From positions 1-64,000 of the forward strand of contig ONQB01000005.1 in assembly GCA_900319905.1 (NCBI GenBank): DNA of 64,000 nucleotides, given 5' to 3'. This DNA comes from an uncultured Prevotella sp. Its GTDB lineage: Bacteria > Bacteroidota > Bacteroidia > Bacteroidales > Bacteroidaceae. The position numbers were made by a program, and so were the translations under genes. Below, piece by piece: positions 17,937-27,287 of the stretch (position 1 is the first letter of the stretch; each line of letters begins with the position of its first letter). The notes under the pieces are model-generated. The model did no database searches, was not told where the DNA came from, and saw only the letters and a list, made by a program, of their open reading frames with translations.

Positions 17937-20719
17937 TGAGAAAGATTCTTATAGCCGTAGCACTTTTGTTGGGCTGGATGGACGTCAAGGCCCAAAAGAT
18001 AGACTTCGACTTCACCGGACGTCAACAGTCTGAGGTGAATGAGGAGGGCTACACCTCATGGATGGTATCGCAGGCAGCATCTGAGAGCAAGACCATCGAC
18101 GGACTAACCTTCCGAATAGCAGCCACAGGCGAGGCCAACGTGCTAAAGGCACAGTGGAGCAAAAGTGACATCAAGTCGGGCAAGGCCAATCTGAAACTCC
18201 TTGGCGATGCCGTGGTGGCCTTTGTTCTTGATGGCGACAACAATACCCCCATCTCAAAGGACAAGCGTCTGGCCGTTAGTCTGACCATCAGTGGACTGAC
18301 CGCCGGCACGCACACCATCCAGGCCTACCACAATGGTGTTAACGGCTATAAGAACCTCGCTCCTATCCGCGTGTTGGTCAATGGAAAGGAAGCTGAAGCC
18401 AGCGTTCCACAATCGGCCAACGCGCAGTCAATAAGCGAGGCCGGATGCAGCTATGTCACCGTGAATGCGGAAAGCGGGAAAAATGTCGTCATTACCTATC
18501 AGAGCATTCCGCAGACTGGCAAGAACTATGATTGCAGCAATGTTTATATCAATGGACTTGTCATTGACGGTGTCAATACCAACAATCTTGCATCAACCCC
18601 CTACCCCGCTGACAAGGACTTTCATGCCAATGCCGACACGGGACAGATAATGCTCACCTGGACAGCGCCCAAGACAGCGCTACGCCACCACCTCTATTTC
18701 GGCACTGACTCAGCTCAGCTCCAGTCTGTCACGACGCTCGCCGATACCTGCTATCTGATGAAGGGTATCGACCACAAATCAACTTACTATTGGCGCATCG
18801 ACGAAGAAATCGATGGCCAGACCTACCCAGGAACCGTCTGGGGCTTCCGCGCGCGTCATCTCGCCTTCCCCGGTGCTGAGGGCTACGGCAAATGGGCCAT
18901 CGGTGGCAGAGGCGGCAGTGTTTATCACGTAACGACCCTGGCCGACAACGGCGACGACAACAACCCCATTGAGGGCTCCTTCCGCTACGGCATAAAGAAA
19001 GTGAGAGGGCCACGTACCATCGTCTTCGATGTGAGCGGCATCATCCACCTGAAAAGCCACCTCACGTGCTCGGATAAATACGTCACCATTGCCGGACAGA
19101 CCGCTCCGGGCAACGGCATCATGCTGGCCACCTGCCCCTTTGGCATGGCAAGCGACGGACAAACCCGCTTCCTGCGCATGGGGCTGGGACACAAGAAACT
19201 CGTCAACGGCGTCATTCCCGGCAACCGTAACGGAGAAAGCTATGGCGACGATGCCGACACAAGCGACGAGACCACACTCAGCGGTATCGACGGCATGGGC
19301 ATGGCCGGAAACAATTTCTCCATCATGGACCACTGTTCCATATCGTGGACCATTGACGAGGCTTTCTCCTCACGCAGTGCGCAGAACGTGACCTTACAGC
19401 GCACGCTCATCTCTGAGGCACTCAACCAAGCTGGTCATCCCAACTACGACGCAGGTGCCCGTCATGGTTTTGCCGCTACCATTGGCGGCGGTGAGATGCT
19501 CTCAACGCTCAGCGTGGGTTCCTATCACCACAACCTGCTGGCACACAATGAGGGACGCAACTACAGCATCAGCGGTGGACTCGATGCGGCCGGCTATTAC
19601 GACGGCCATCACGACATATTCAATAACGTGGTCTATAACTGGGGTGGCAGAGCAACCGATGGTGGCTCCCACGAGATAAACTTCGTGGGCAACTACTACA
19701 AGATGGGACCAGCCACAACACAGAAGAAACTGCTGCGTCTGCAGCTGGAAGGCACCGGAAAGGGCACCCAAAGCGCATATGTCTCCGACAACGTGCGTCA
19801 GGCTGCCGGCAACGGTAAGATAACGGAAGACAAGAAGGACGACACCTACGCCTACGAACTGTCCCACGGGCAGAAGCTCACCTGGGAACCCTTTGTCAGC
19901 AAGCCGTTCTTTGACAGTCAGGCCACAGTAGAGAGTGCGCGCCAAGCCTATAAGAACGTACTGAGCGACGTGGGCGCCAACCAACCGGCGCTGACCAACC
20001 ACGACGAACGCATGATACGGGAGACGCTTGAAGGCACAACAACCACCGCAGGCAGCAGAAGCGGAAAAAAAGGCCTCATTGACAGCGAAACGGACAAAGG
20101 ATGCGAAGGCTTCAGCGGACTGAACATCACAGAGGAACACCGCGCAGCTGACTTCGATACCGACCAGGACGGCATGCCGGACTGGTGGGAGAAAGCAGTA
20201 GGATCAAATCCCGAAACTGCCGACAACAACGATGATAACGACGGCGACGGTTTCACCAACCTGGAGGACTACCTCAACTGGATGGCCTGCCCCCACTTCA
20301 CGGTTTCTTCGTCTCCGATTACGATAGACATGAAGAAATACTTTGTCGGATACGACAACCAGCCGACCTTTAAACTCGTCAACGACGGCGGAATGGTAGT
20401 GAAAGATCAGGGCAACGGCATCTATGCCATCTCAGCCAACAAGAAAACCACGGTGCTGCCCTCGCTGACCGTAACCGCAACCGACGCTGACAACACAGGT
20501 TCCTATACCCGCACCTTCAACTTCTATTATGAAGACGGAGCAACCGGCATCTCAACCATTAGCAGATCAGAGACACCCAGCCGCTATGAAATCTATAATC
20601 TCGCCGGACAGAAAGTGGCTGATGGCCGTTCGCTCAATGGCCTGCTTCCCGGCACCTACATTGTAAAAGGAATGACAGGCAGCCGAACTGTAAAAGCCTA
20701 TAAAGCATATACAAAATAA
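17936..20719 (+). CDS. Secreted pectate lyase, PL1 family, multidomain
   Basis: A 927-residue exported enzyme (signal peptide 1-19). An N-terminal domain (about 20-205, starting KIDFDFTGRQ) is followed by a fibronectin-type-III-like region (about 210-305). The parallel beta-helix lyase domain (about 307-690) opens with LAFPGAEGYGKWAIGGRGG and contains IAGQTAPG, IMDHCSISWTIDEAFSSR and YDGHHDIFNNVVYNWGG. A calcium-binding Asp-rich segment (DTDQDGMPDWWE and DNNDDNDGDGFTNLEDYL, about 740-780) and a YNLAGQKV tail (about 884) follow. It cleaves polygalacturonate by beta-elimination. The start overlaps the preceding gene by one base; a strong terminator follows. A 1066-residue relative lies at 44576-47776. 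Confidence 0.93.
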   Translation: MRKILIAVALLLGWMDVKAQKIDFDFTGRQQSEVNEEGYTSWMVSQAASESKTIDGLTFRIAATGEANVLKAQWSKSDIKSGKANLKLLGDAVVAFVLDGDNNTPISKDKRLAVSLTISGLTAGTHTIQAYHNGVNGYKNLAPIRVLVNGKEAEASVPQSANAQSISEAGCSYVTVNAESGKNVVITYQSIPQTGKNYDCSNVYINGLVIDGVNTNNLASTPYPADKDFHANADTGQIMLTWTAPKTALRHHLYFGTDSAQLQSVTTLADTCYLMKGIDHKSTYYWRIDEEIDGQTYPGTVWGFRARHLAFPGAEGYGKWAIGGRGGSVYHVTTLADNGDDNNPIEGSFRYGIKKVRGPRTIVFDVSGIIHLKSHLTCSDKYVTIAGQTAPGNGIMLATCPFGMASDGQTRFLRMGLGHKKLVNGVIPGNRNGESYGDDADTSDETTLSGIDGMGMAGNNFSIMDHCSISWTIDEAFSSRSAQNVTLQRTLISEALNQAGHPNYDAGARHGFAATIGGGEMLSTLSVGSYHHNLLAHNEGRNYSISGGLDAAGYYDGHHDIFNNVVYNWGGRATDGGSHEINFVGNYYKMGPATTQKKLLRLQLEGTGKGTQSAYVSDNVRQAAGNGKITEDKKDDTYAYELSHGQKLTWEPFVSKPFFDSQATVESARQAYKNVLSDVGANQPALTNHDERMIRETLEGTTTTAGSRSGKKGLIDSETDKGCEGFSGLNITEEHRAADFDTDQDGMPDWWEKAVGSNPETADNNDDNDGDGFTNLEDYLNWMACPHFTVSSSPITIDMKKYFVGYDNQPTFKLVNDGGMVVKDQGNGIYAISANKKTTVLPSLTVTATDADNTGSYTRTFNFYYEDGATGISTISRSETPSRYEIYNLAGQKVADGRSLNGLLPGTYIVKGMTGSRTVKAYKAYTK

Positions 20720-20723
20720 AATA

Positions 20724-20764
20724 ACAGACACGCGACCCATAATGAGCCGCGTGTCTGTTTTTTT
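20724..20764 (+). terminator. Intrinsic terminator after the pectin locus
   Basis: A perfect 11-bp stem ACAGACACGCG/CGCGTGTCTGT (20724-20734 with 20748-20758), a 13-nt loop and a run of seven T from 20758. It lies 5 nt after the PL1 stop codon. Confidence 0.9.
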
Positions 20765-20848
20765 ATTCGATTTGTCGAACTTGAATGAGGAGTTGATTTC
20801 TTTGCGTCTTAAGCGCCTTTGCGAGAAATAAGAATCTATTGTGTGATG

Positions 20849-20975
20849 CTACAGCCCATTGACGACTCTGCGGATATTTCCATCCTTTAGCCGCGTGCAA
20901 TTAAAGTTCACGAGTATTCCAAGTTTCATCCCAGTTAGTCTGAGATAGACCACAGGCTTTGTCGGCTGTACCGAT
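20849..20975 (-). pseudogene. C-terminal remnant of a GxxExxY family protein
   Basis: Read on the minus strand, this gives about 42 residues including PVVYLRLTGMKLGILVNFN and ending RVVNGL-stop. That is the characteristic C-terminus of GxxExxY proteins (PD-(D/E)XK-like, about 125 residues). The GxxExxY core is missing. The homologous frame ends right where the dispersed palindromic element begins (about 20976), so the element, or a recombination at it, may have cut the gene. Confidence 0.65.
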
Positions 20976-21206
20976 TCCCCTCGAAAACAATACGATGGCA
21001 AATTAAACCGTTACCCGTTGTGAGGTATCGGTAATATTAGAGGCGACGCTTCCGTGGAACATCCTTCGATTTACATCATATTTAACATTGCCGCAACCCC
21101 CAAGGGGGTAGCGATTATTGCACCCATCATCACGGTTCGAGGGGAAGAGGCTCGCTTCGCTCACCTCATCCCCTCGCTATGGTACCGCCCCCCCAAGGGG
21201 GTTCCT
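20976..21206. repeat. Dispersed palindromic element, partial copy
   Basis: From GATTCCCCTCG to GGGGGTTCC this is clearly homologous to 28182-28416. It shares AATATTAGAGGCGACGC, CATATTTAACATTGCCGCAA, CCCCCAAGGGGGTAGCGATT and the CGAGGGGA...TCCCCTCG hairpin (21138-21176). The outer left arm present in the other copy (28121-28181) is absent here. No coding potential was seen. It sits between a terminator and the GH20 gene. Confidence 0.8.
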
Positions 21207-21323
21207 CTTGCAGGCGATACAAGAAAAAATATCAACAAAACGTTGTCAGGATTTTAACACTGTTTTGAGACGAAAACGGAAAGAAATCGAGAAGAAAAGC
21301 CACTTTAGGCAATAGTAATTTAC

Positions 21324-21434
21324 CATATCGGCGAAAAGTCAATGCCTTTTCGCCGATACGACGTCACTCTTTCGGCGTAATGGAAGTGGCTTATTGCCGA
21401 TACGCCATCGCTCTTCCGACGTAATGACGCTGGC
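21324..21434. repeat. Hairpin and direct repeats of the ATCGGCGAAAAG family
   Basis: A perfect 12-bp stem ATCGGCGAAAAG/CTTTTCGCCGAT around a 7-nt loop (about 21328-21358), then two copies of an approximately 30-bp unit beginning GCCGATACG and ending CGTAATG (about 21353-21382 and 21399-21428). The same word recurs in the 22-bp tandem array near 63450. No gene covers it. Confidence 0.7.
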
Positions 21435-21616
21435 AAATTGACCGACTGGCCCTGCCAATCTGTCGATTTAGAAACTAAATTATTCGTAAATCATTGATAG
21501 ATAGCGAATTATTTAATCATTCTCACTACTGGCGTATTTTGCGTCAAAGGCTTGGCTATTTGAAATGTACCGCTTCTCAGAGGGCTTTTAACAATAAAAA
21601 TATTGACACAAAGGAA

Positions 21617-21740
21617 AATTGGAGAAGTTCTGAAGTCCGGAAGTTCAGAAGTTCAGTCAATGCATAAATATCTGATAAAAAGGTATCATTATAGTAATGA
21701 CAGAACTCCTGGACTTCTGAACTCCCGGACTTCTCCAATA
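21617..21740. repeat. Stop-codon-proximal inverted repeat family, copy A
   Basis: Arms of tandem 9-10-bp words (GAAGTTC, GAAGTCCG, GAAGTTCA on the left; GGACTTCTGAACT and GGACTTCTCC on the right) can pair over the whole element. Between them is a core (21656-21701) that begins GTCAATGCATAA and ends AGTAATGAC. The core matches copies B (34869-34914) and C (41668-41714). Its right end is 23 nt from the stop codon of the GH20 gene. Confidence 0.8.
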
Positions 21741-21763
21741 TTGATAAACCCTACTGTTTTTTA

Positions 21764-23530
21764 TTAGTATTGCTTAGCAACCTTCCGGAACTCGTCAGGC
21801 CAGAGATGATGGGCATAGGTCCAGCCATAGATGCCATAGAGATTGCGCAGCTTGGTCTCACGTGCCACAAAATCCTTCCACGAGCGTTTGTCCTGTTGCA
21901 TCCACTGCACCTCGCTGAGAGCGGCAAGTCGTGGCAGGATCATGTATTCAAGTACATGGTCGTAGCAGATATATTCTGCCCACACATTAGCCTGCACGCC
22001 GATGATGTGGTTTGCAGCAGCCGCCGAGAGACCATTGGCCACGGGATTCCAGTCGTATACTTTCTCGATGGGCAGTGTGCCGTAGCAGTTAGTTGGCTCA
22101 ATGGAGTGATCCTCGCTTTGGTCAAAGTCAAAATAGCAGTTGCTGTTGGGCGACATCACCACGTCGTGACCGAGCTTGGCACCCTTGGCACCAGGCTCAG
22201 CACCCTGCCATGAGAGGATGGTAGCTGTAGTATCGACGCCGCAGCCAAGCAGCTCATCCCACCCCATCACCTTGCGGCCTTTGGTTGCCAAATAAGCTTC
22301 TACCCGACGGGCCAAATAGCCTTGCAGCTGGTCTTCCTTGGTCTGACCGTCCTTGTCCACGAAACCCTGTTGGCTGATAAGCTTCTGATCTTTAGGGCAT
22401 TCCTTCCAACGGGACTTCGGTGCTTCATCACCGCCTATATTGATATAGGGCGATGTAGGAAAGAGGTCGCACACCTTGTCAATCACAGCTTTGATAAACT
22501 CGAAGGTCTTCGGGTTGCCGGCGCACAGTATGTCCTGATAGACCCCCCAGTACTGCCCCACCTCGTAAGGGCCACCGGTGCATCCGAGCTCCGGATAGGC
22601 AGCGAGCGCCGCTGTCATGTGGCCCGGCATGTCTACCTCCGGAACGATAGTGATGTAACGGTCGGCGGCATACTTCACGATGTCGCGTATCTCCGCGTCG
22701 GTATAGAAATAAGGGCCGTATGGCGTACGGTCGGTAAGCTCGGAGTTACGGCCTAGCACTGTCCCGTTGCGCTTGGAGCCGATGGTCGTAAGCTTCGGAT
22801 AGCCAGGCACCTCGAAGCGCCAGCCCTGGTCGTCTGTGAGATGCCAATGGAAGCGGTTGAGATTGTGCAAGGCAAGAATGTCGAGCACACGCTTCACCTC
22901 AGCCACCGAGAAGAAGTGGCGGGAGCAGTCGAGCATCATGCCACGATATCCGAAGCGCGGGCTGTCGTTGACGGTAGCCAAAGGCCACTGCACCTCGGGA
23001 GCCACCTTCTCACAGTTGGCACAATGGCGGATGCCGGGAAGTGCCTTGCGCAGGGTCTGAATGCCATAAAACACACCGGCTGCCGTGGGTGCAGTGACGG
23101 TGATACCCTTTTTGGTGACAGCGATGCGGTAAGCCTCGGGCGAAGCGAAGCCTTTGGCTTTTGGCACAAGCACCAGGGCGATGGAGGTACTGCCCTTGGT
23201 GCCGACAGACAACGCCATGCCGGTGACGTCCTTCACGTATTGCGCAAGAAACGCTGCGTTGCGTTTCATGTCGTCGGTGGGCGTGCAGCTGATGACGGTC
23301 TTGGCGGTCATTGAGAAGAAGCCCTTGCCCTGCGTAATAGTTGCGGGCAATGGCACGACCTTGTTGAAGTCGGCTTGCTGAATGAGGTCTTCATTCTCGC
23401 AGTCTTCACCTTGCTGCACATTGGTTGTCTTCAGGCTGTTGTGGATTGCCATTGTTGATCTTGGATGAGCAAAGGCGGCCGTCGCACAAGCTAGCAGGCT
23501 GCACATTGCAAAAAGCATAGTTCTTTTCAT
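21764..23530 (-). CDS. Secreted beta-N-acetylhexosaminidase, GH20
   Basis: A 588-residue exported enzyme (signal peptide about 1-21, ending AFA). The N-terminal GH20b-like domain (about 55-170) precedes a TIM-barrel catalytic domain. The barrel holds RFHWHLTDDQGWRFE (about 235), the catalytic pair in INIGGDEAPKSRW (Asp368-Glu369) and MGWDELLGCGVD. It releases terminal GlcNAc or GalNAc from glycans or glycolipids by substrate-assisted catalysis in the periplasm or at the surface. Full length, no damage. Probable role in host mucin or N-glycan foraging. Its 3' end is followed by repeat copy A. Confidence 0.94.
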   Translation of the reverse strand: MKRTMLFAMCSLLACATAAFAHPRSTMAIHNSLKTTNVQQGEDCENEDLIQQADFNKVVPLPATITQGKGFFSMTAKTVISCTPTDDMKRNAAFLAQYVKDVTGMALSVGTKGSTSIALVLVPKAKGFASPEAYRIAVTKKGITVTAPTAAGVFYGIQTLRKALPGIRHCANCEKVAPEVQWPLATVNDSPRFGYRGMMLDCSRHFFSVAEVKRVLDILALHNLNRFHWHLTDDQGWRFEVPGYPKLTTIGSKRNGTVLGRNSELTDRTPYGPYFYTDAEIRDIVKYAADRYITIVPEVDMPGHMTAALAAYPELGCTGGPYEVGQYWGVYQDILCAGNPKTFEFIKAVIDKVCDLFPTSPYINIGGDEAPKSRWKECPKDQKLISQQGFVDKDGQTKEDQLQGYLARRVEAYLATKGRKVMGWDELLGCGVDTTATILSWQGAEPGAKGAKLGHDVVMSPNSNCYFDFDQSEDHSIEPTNCYGTLPIEKVYDWNPVANGLSAAAANHIIGVQANVWAEYICYDHVLEYMILPRLAALSEVQWMQQDKRSWKDFVARETKLRNLYGIYGWTYAHHLWPDEFRKVAKQY

Positions 23531-23601
23531 TGTTATTTATGGGGTAAATGATGTTAGTTCTTCGCACGCCAAATACACCTTAAAAGGTCCCGGCGTATTG
23601 T

Positions 23602-23847
23602 TTATTGTTTCTTGTCATTTGTCCAATAACGTTCAATATCCTCCAGAGACATTCCTGCTGTCTCAGGCACACAGCGCCACATGATAAGCACGTAGGGCAC
23701 GCACATCACGGCAAAGAGCAGGAACGTACCGGCTGGCGTCAGCGCGCTGAGCATCCATGGTGTAAGCTGGCCGATGAGGTAGGTGCCTACCCACAGAGCC
23801 AGGCCGGCAGCAGTAAGCTCTTTTAGGAAATCTCTTCTTGTTGTCAT
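23602..23847 (-). pseudogene. Chimera: Tat signal start fused to the C-terminus of an MFS sugar porter
   Basis: An 81-codon frame. The first residues, MTTRRDFLKELT, are a twin-arginine (RRxFLK) export signal typical of Gfo/Idh-type or similar enzymes. From about residue 17 the sequence (LWVGTYLIGQLTPWMLSALT, then CVPETAGMSLEDIERYW) is the last helix pair and conserved PETxGxSLEEIE tail of a sugar porter MFS transporter (normally about 450-480 residues). The two halves belong to different families and different cellular fates, so this is a junction of two gene fragments and not a functional gene. Confidence 0.78.
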
Positions 23848-23958
23848 ATTTGGTTCGTGATTAAGCTAATTAGCATCTTATGTTTTGGAAATCGGGCGCA
23901 ATTTACAAAAGATATTATTAACCGACAAGAGCTCTACCCTAAAAGTAATAATATTTAG

Positions 23959-25453
23959 ACAAAATTAGCCATAAGCAGCAAAGTTGTAGCTATTCAGCGT
24001 GCCGAGAACCTCTACGGCCATTTCTATGCCCACTATCTGAGCAATACCATACAAGGCTGGGTGACCGACCGCTACGGCTACAACGATGGCTGGATCTATA
24101 CGGCACTATGGACTCCTTATTATACAGCACTCAAGGAGACTAAGTATGTAGCCAACGAGATCAGCGACGCCAATCACGCTAAGTACAGCAACATCGCACA
24201 GATGATGCGCATCATCACAGCCTGGCGCACCATCACCGTGACCGATGCCTACGGCGACATTCCCTACAGCAAGGCAGGCTTGGGCAATGACCAAGTTGCT
24301 TTCGACACGCAGGAAGAAGTATATGACGGCATCTTCAAGGAGCTGACCGAGGCCGTCGCTGCCCTGCAGAACCCACCCTCGGGCGTGGAACAAGCAACGG
24401 TCAACGAGGACCAAGACCTCATCTTTGCGGGTGATGTACAGAAGTGGATACGCTTTGCCAACTCCATCCGGCTGCGTGCAGCTCTTCGACTGACCAACAT
24501 CAATCCGACGAAGGCACAGAGCGAGGCTGAGGCCTCATTGGCTGCCGGCGTCATGCAAAGCGAGGACGACAACGCCATGGTGCGCATCACCGCCACCGGT
24601 GACATGGCTTGGGGCCACCCGCTCTATATGATCTCACAATGGGCAGGCTTCGTGATGAGCTCCGATATGGAGAACATCCTCAAGCATGAGAGCACCGTCT
24701 TCGACCCACGCTTGCCTATGTGGTTTGGTGTGACCAACGACTACCGCACGGCTCATCCGGGCACCATCGGCATCAATTACACTGACGAGATGTTCTCCGG
24801 CTCGCCCAACGGTATGACCGACACGCAGATTGGCCAGCACGAGAATGGCGTTGACGCCAACTCTCAGGCCTGGGGTCTGCATGCTTATCCTGACTGGAAC
24901 ACGGGTAATGCCGCAGTCAGCGACGGTCCGGGCAACTCGGTGCTGACCATGCCGCTCAAGGCAATGGCCTACTCTGAGGTGTGCTTCCTCAAGGCCGAAG
25001 CCGCCGTTCGTGGCTGGTCGGGCGCAGGCGATGCCAAGACCGACTACGAGGATGGCATCCGTGCCTCTTTCGCTGAGTCACGCAAGGATGTCAATGCCTC
25101 TCTACACCACAGACAACGACGAGACCTACATCACCACCGGTAACGTGGCATGGAATGCGAGCGACTCTCAAGAAGCCAAACTGAAGAAGATCATCACGCA
25201 GAAATGGATTGCCCTCTATCCCGATGGCTTCGAGGCTTGGAGCGAGTTCCGCCGCACCGGCTATCCGGAGCTCACCCCGATTCAGCAGAGCGAGGATGCC
25301 AATATCAATCCGGCGCAGGGACAATTCGTCAAGAAGATACGCTACCCAGATGCCGAGCGGCGCGACAACCCCAACTCTACGCTTTCCACGCTCAACAACA
25401 ATCAGGGCGACGGCATGAACGTCAGAGTCTGGTGGGACACTAAGAGCAAATAG
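23959..25453 (+). pseudogene. SusD-like (SusD_like_2) lipoprotein, 5'-truncated and frameshifted
   Basis: In-frame homology begins near 23980 (AIQRAENLYGHFYAHYLSN) with no start codon, signal peptide or lipobox; the open frame reaches back only to a stop at 23956. The SusD-like type 2 signature TVTDAYGDIPYSKAG (about 24239-24283) and FDTQEEVYDGIFKELTEA are clear. Around 25085-25105 the frame shifts: frame one ends at 25143 and the true C-terminus (GNVAWNASDSQEAK to GMNVRVWWDTKSK) is in another frame, ending 25453. About 100 N-terminal residues and the partner SusC are missing. It would have bound a glycan or other nutrient at the surface. Confidence 0.8.
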
Positions 25454-25469
25454 TTGAATCAAGTGCCAT

Positions 25470-25503
25470 AGAACCGGTAAGACCGTGACGGTCTGCCGGT
25501 TCT
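25470..25503 (+). terminator. Hairpin after the SusD-like gene
   Basis: AGAACCGG (25470-25477) pairs with CCGGTTCT (25496-25503), and inside it AGACCG pairs with CGGTCT around a TGA loop. No long T-run follows, only CCTCTACTTT, so termination may be partial. Confidence 0.6.
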
Positions 25504-25555
25504 CCTCTACTTTAAGCTTATTACCTCTATCTCATTCATTATTGACATTTCAAAT

Positions 25556-27001
25556 ATGACGACCATTCAGCAGTCTTTGATTGCACTTTTTTCGATGCTT
25601 TGCATGGGTCTTGAGGCTGATGCAAGGCATCTTTTCGTTCAGGGCCAGTTAAGCGCAGAGGGCAAGCCCTTAAGTGGGGTCGTCGTCAGCGACGGCTATA
25701 CATGTTGTGTGACCGATGGCAATGGCCATTACCGTTTCGAAGTCAACGACGACGCCCGTTTCGTGTTTGTCTCTACACCTTCGTCGTACACCGTCGCATG
25801 CGACAAAGCCACCATTCCACAGTTTTATCAGCGTATCAACCGATCAACGCCCGATACCACCTACGACTTCACACTGCTGCCCATCAAAGGCAACGCCAAC
25901 CGCTTTGCCTTTTTCGCGCAGGCCGATGCACAAGTGACAACCGACAAGGAGCTCACCCGCGGCTATACCAATGACGTGAAAGACATGCGGCTGTTGGCTG
26001 ATGCCTTGTGCCGAGACGGGCGGAGTGTGTTCTCTATTGACCTTGGCGACATCGTTGGCAACGCCCAATGGCTATATACCGGATATATTCAGACCGTAGC
26101 ACCTTTGTCCATGCCCATCTTCCGGGCTATCGGCAACCATGACATGGAAATGCCACCAAGCCGTACCTATGAAGGGTCAACGAAAACCTTCGAACAATAC
26201 TTCGGGCCGGTCAATTACTCATTCAACCGAGGCAAGGCCCACTTCATCATCCTTGACGACTGCTTCTGCACGGGGCGCGACTATCAGTACATCGGCTACA
26301 TCCCCGAGCAGACCTTCCGTTGGTTGGAGCAAGACCTCTCCCATGTGGCCAAGGGAAGCCTTGTGTTCGTTGCGATGCACATCCCATGCAGTCCCACCGA
26401 CAAACTGGTGTTCAATCAGAGCGACATGGAATACGTGAGCAATGCTGCCGCACTATGGGAAGTGCTGAAGGGCTACAACGTGCATTTCCTTTCGGGTCAC
26501 ACCCATTGGAACCAGAACCTGCACTACGGCGACTCGCTGATGGAGCACAACACGGCCGCAGTGTGTGGCATCTGGTGGAAGGCAGACATGTGCTTGGACG
26601 GTACGCCGCGCGGTTGTGGCGTCTATGAGGTGGATGGCAACCAACTCTTTTGGTGGTACCACAGCTTCGGCCATCTGCGTGACTATCAGTTGCGTATTTA
26701 TCGGCCGGGTACTTCGAAGGACCATCCCAACGACATCATTGCCAACGTATGGAACTACGACGATCAATGGAAGGTTGAATGGCTGGAAAATGGTAAGCTT
26801 ATGGGACGCATGACACAGTTTACCGGCTACGACTCTGAGGCCGCCGCCATCTGTGCGGATAAGAAAAAGGTGGAATACGACTGGATAGCCCCTGCCCAAA
26901 CCACGCATTTGTTCCGCGCTACGCCCAAAAATGCGGGTGCCCGTATCACAGTGAGGGCTACCGACCGCTTCGGCCGGGTTTATGAGGTTGGTTTGCAATA
27001 A
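25556..27001 (+). CDS. Secreted calcineurin-like metallophosphoesterase
   Basis: A 481-residue exported protein with signal peptide (about 1-23). A MetallophosN-like beta-sandwich (about 28-110) precedes the calcineurin-like catalytic core with SIDLGDIVGNAQW, AIGNHDMEM, VAMHIPC and LSGHTHWNQN, which supply the two-metal ligands. A MetallophosC-like C-terminal domain follows (about 375-478). The first metal motif is QADAQV, with Gln where many relatives have His, which is common in this subgroup. Likely a periplasmic or surface phosphodiesterase/phosphomonoesterase; substrate unknown. It lies 100 nt after the broken SusD-like gene and may belong to the same uptake locus. Confidence 0.9.
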   Translation: MTTIQQSLIALFSMLCMGLEADARHLFVQGQLSAEGKPLSGVVVSDGYTCCVTDGNGHYRFEVNDDARFVFVSTPSSYTVACDKATIPQFYQRINRSTPDTTYDFTLLPIKGNANRFAFFAQADAQVTTDKELTRGYTNDVKDMRLLADALCRDGRSVFSIDLGDIVGNAQWLYTGYIQTVAPLSMPIFRAIGNHDMEMPPSRTYEGSTKTFEQYFGPVNYSFNRGKAHFIILDDCFCTGRDYQYIGYIPEQTFRWLEQDLSHVAKGSLVFVAMHIPCSPTDKLVFNQSDMEYVSNAAALWEVLKGYNVHFLSGHTHWNQNLHYGDSLMEHNTAAVCGIWWKADMCLDGTPRGCGVYEVDGNQLFWWYHSFGHLRDYQLRIYRPGTSKDHPNDIIANVWNYDDQWKVEWLENGKLMGRMTQFTGYDSEAAAICADKKKVEYDWIAPAQTTHLFRATPKNAGARITVRATDRFGRVYEVGLQ

Positions 27002-27155
27002 GTCTCAGATGCGACAAAAAATAATCAGCATACTCATACGTTGGACGATGAAGTATTGCCATTCACTGACCAAACAACATAAAACATCCATCACATAAAA
27101 ATTAAATCCCTAAAAAGGGTTAAGTTTCGTTTTTTTTATATATCTTTGCCGTGTT
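27002..27155. other. Intergenic region with promoter
   Basis: No gene. It contains a short TCCCT-AAAA-AGGG hairpin near 27107-27120 and the -7 box at 27141-27148. Confidence 0.4.
27141..27148 (+). promoter_or_regulatory. -7 promoter box upstream of a small ORF and a secreted protein
   Basis: TATCTTTG followed by CC, an exact TAnnTTTG match in an A/T-rich run. Transcription would begin near 27155, at or beside the ATG of the small ORF at 27156. Confidence 0.6.
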
Positions 27156-27287
27156 ATGTTGAAAGATTACCTCTCTTCATCCACACCACTAAGTCAGATG
27201 ATTCTCGGCACGCAAAAATGCAAGCTCCAGACCTTGGAAGACGGAGTAATAATAATCATTAAACAGATAGAACGATGTCCAACCTAA
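27156..27287 (+). CDS. Possible 43-residue leader ORF overlapping the next gene
   Basis: An uninterrupted ATG-to-TAA frame of 43 codons (beginning MLKDYLSSSTPLSQM and containing VIIIIKQIER) that starts 7 nt after a -7 box and overlaps the first 13 nt of the next CDS. The near-zero leader fits the leaderless pattern seen elsewhere here. It could be a translated small protein, a coupling leader or chance. I recognise no family. Confidence 0.3.
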   Translation: MLKDYLSSSTPLSQMILGTQKCKLQTLEDGVIIIIKQIERCPT

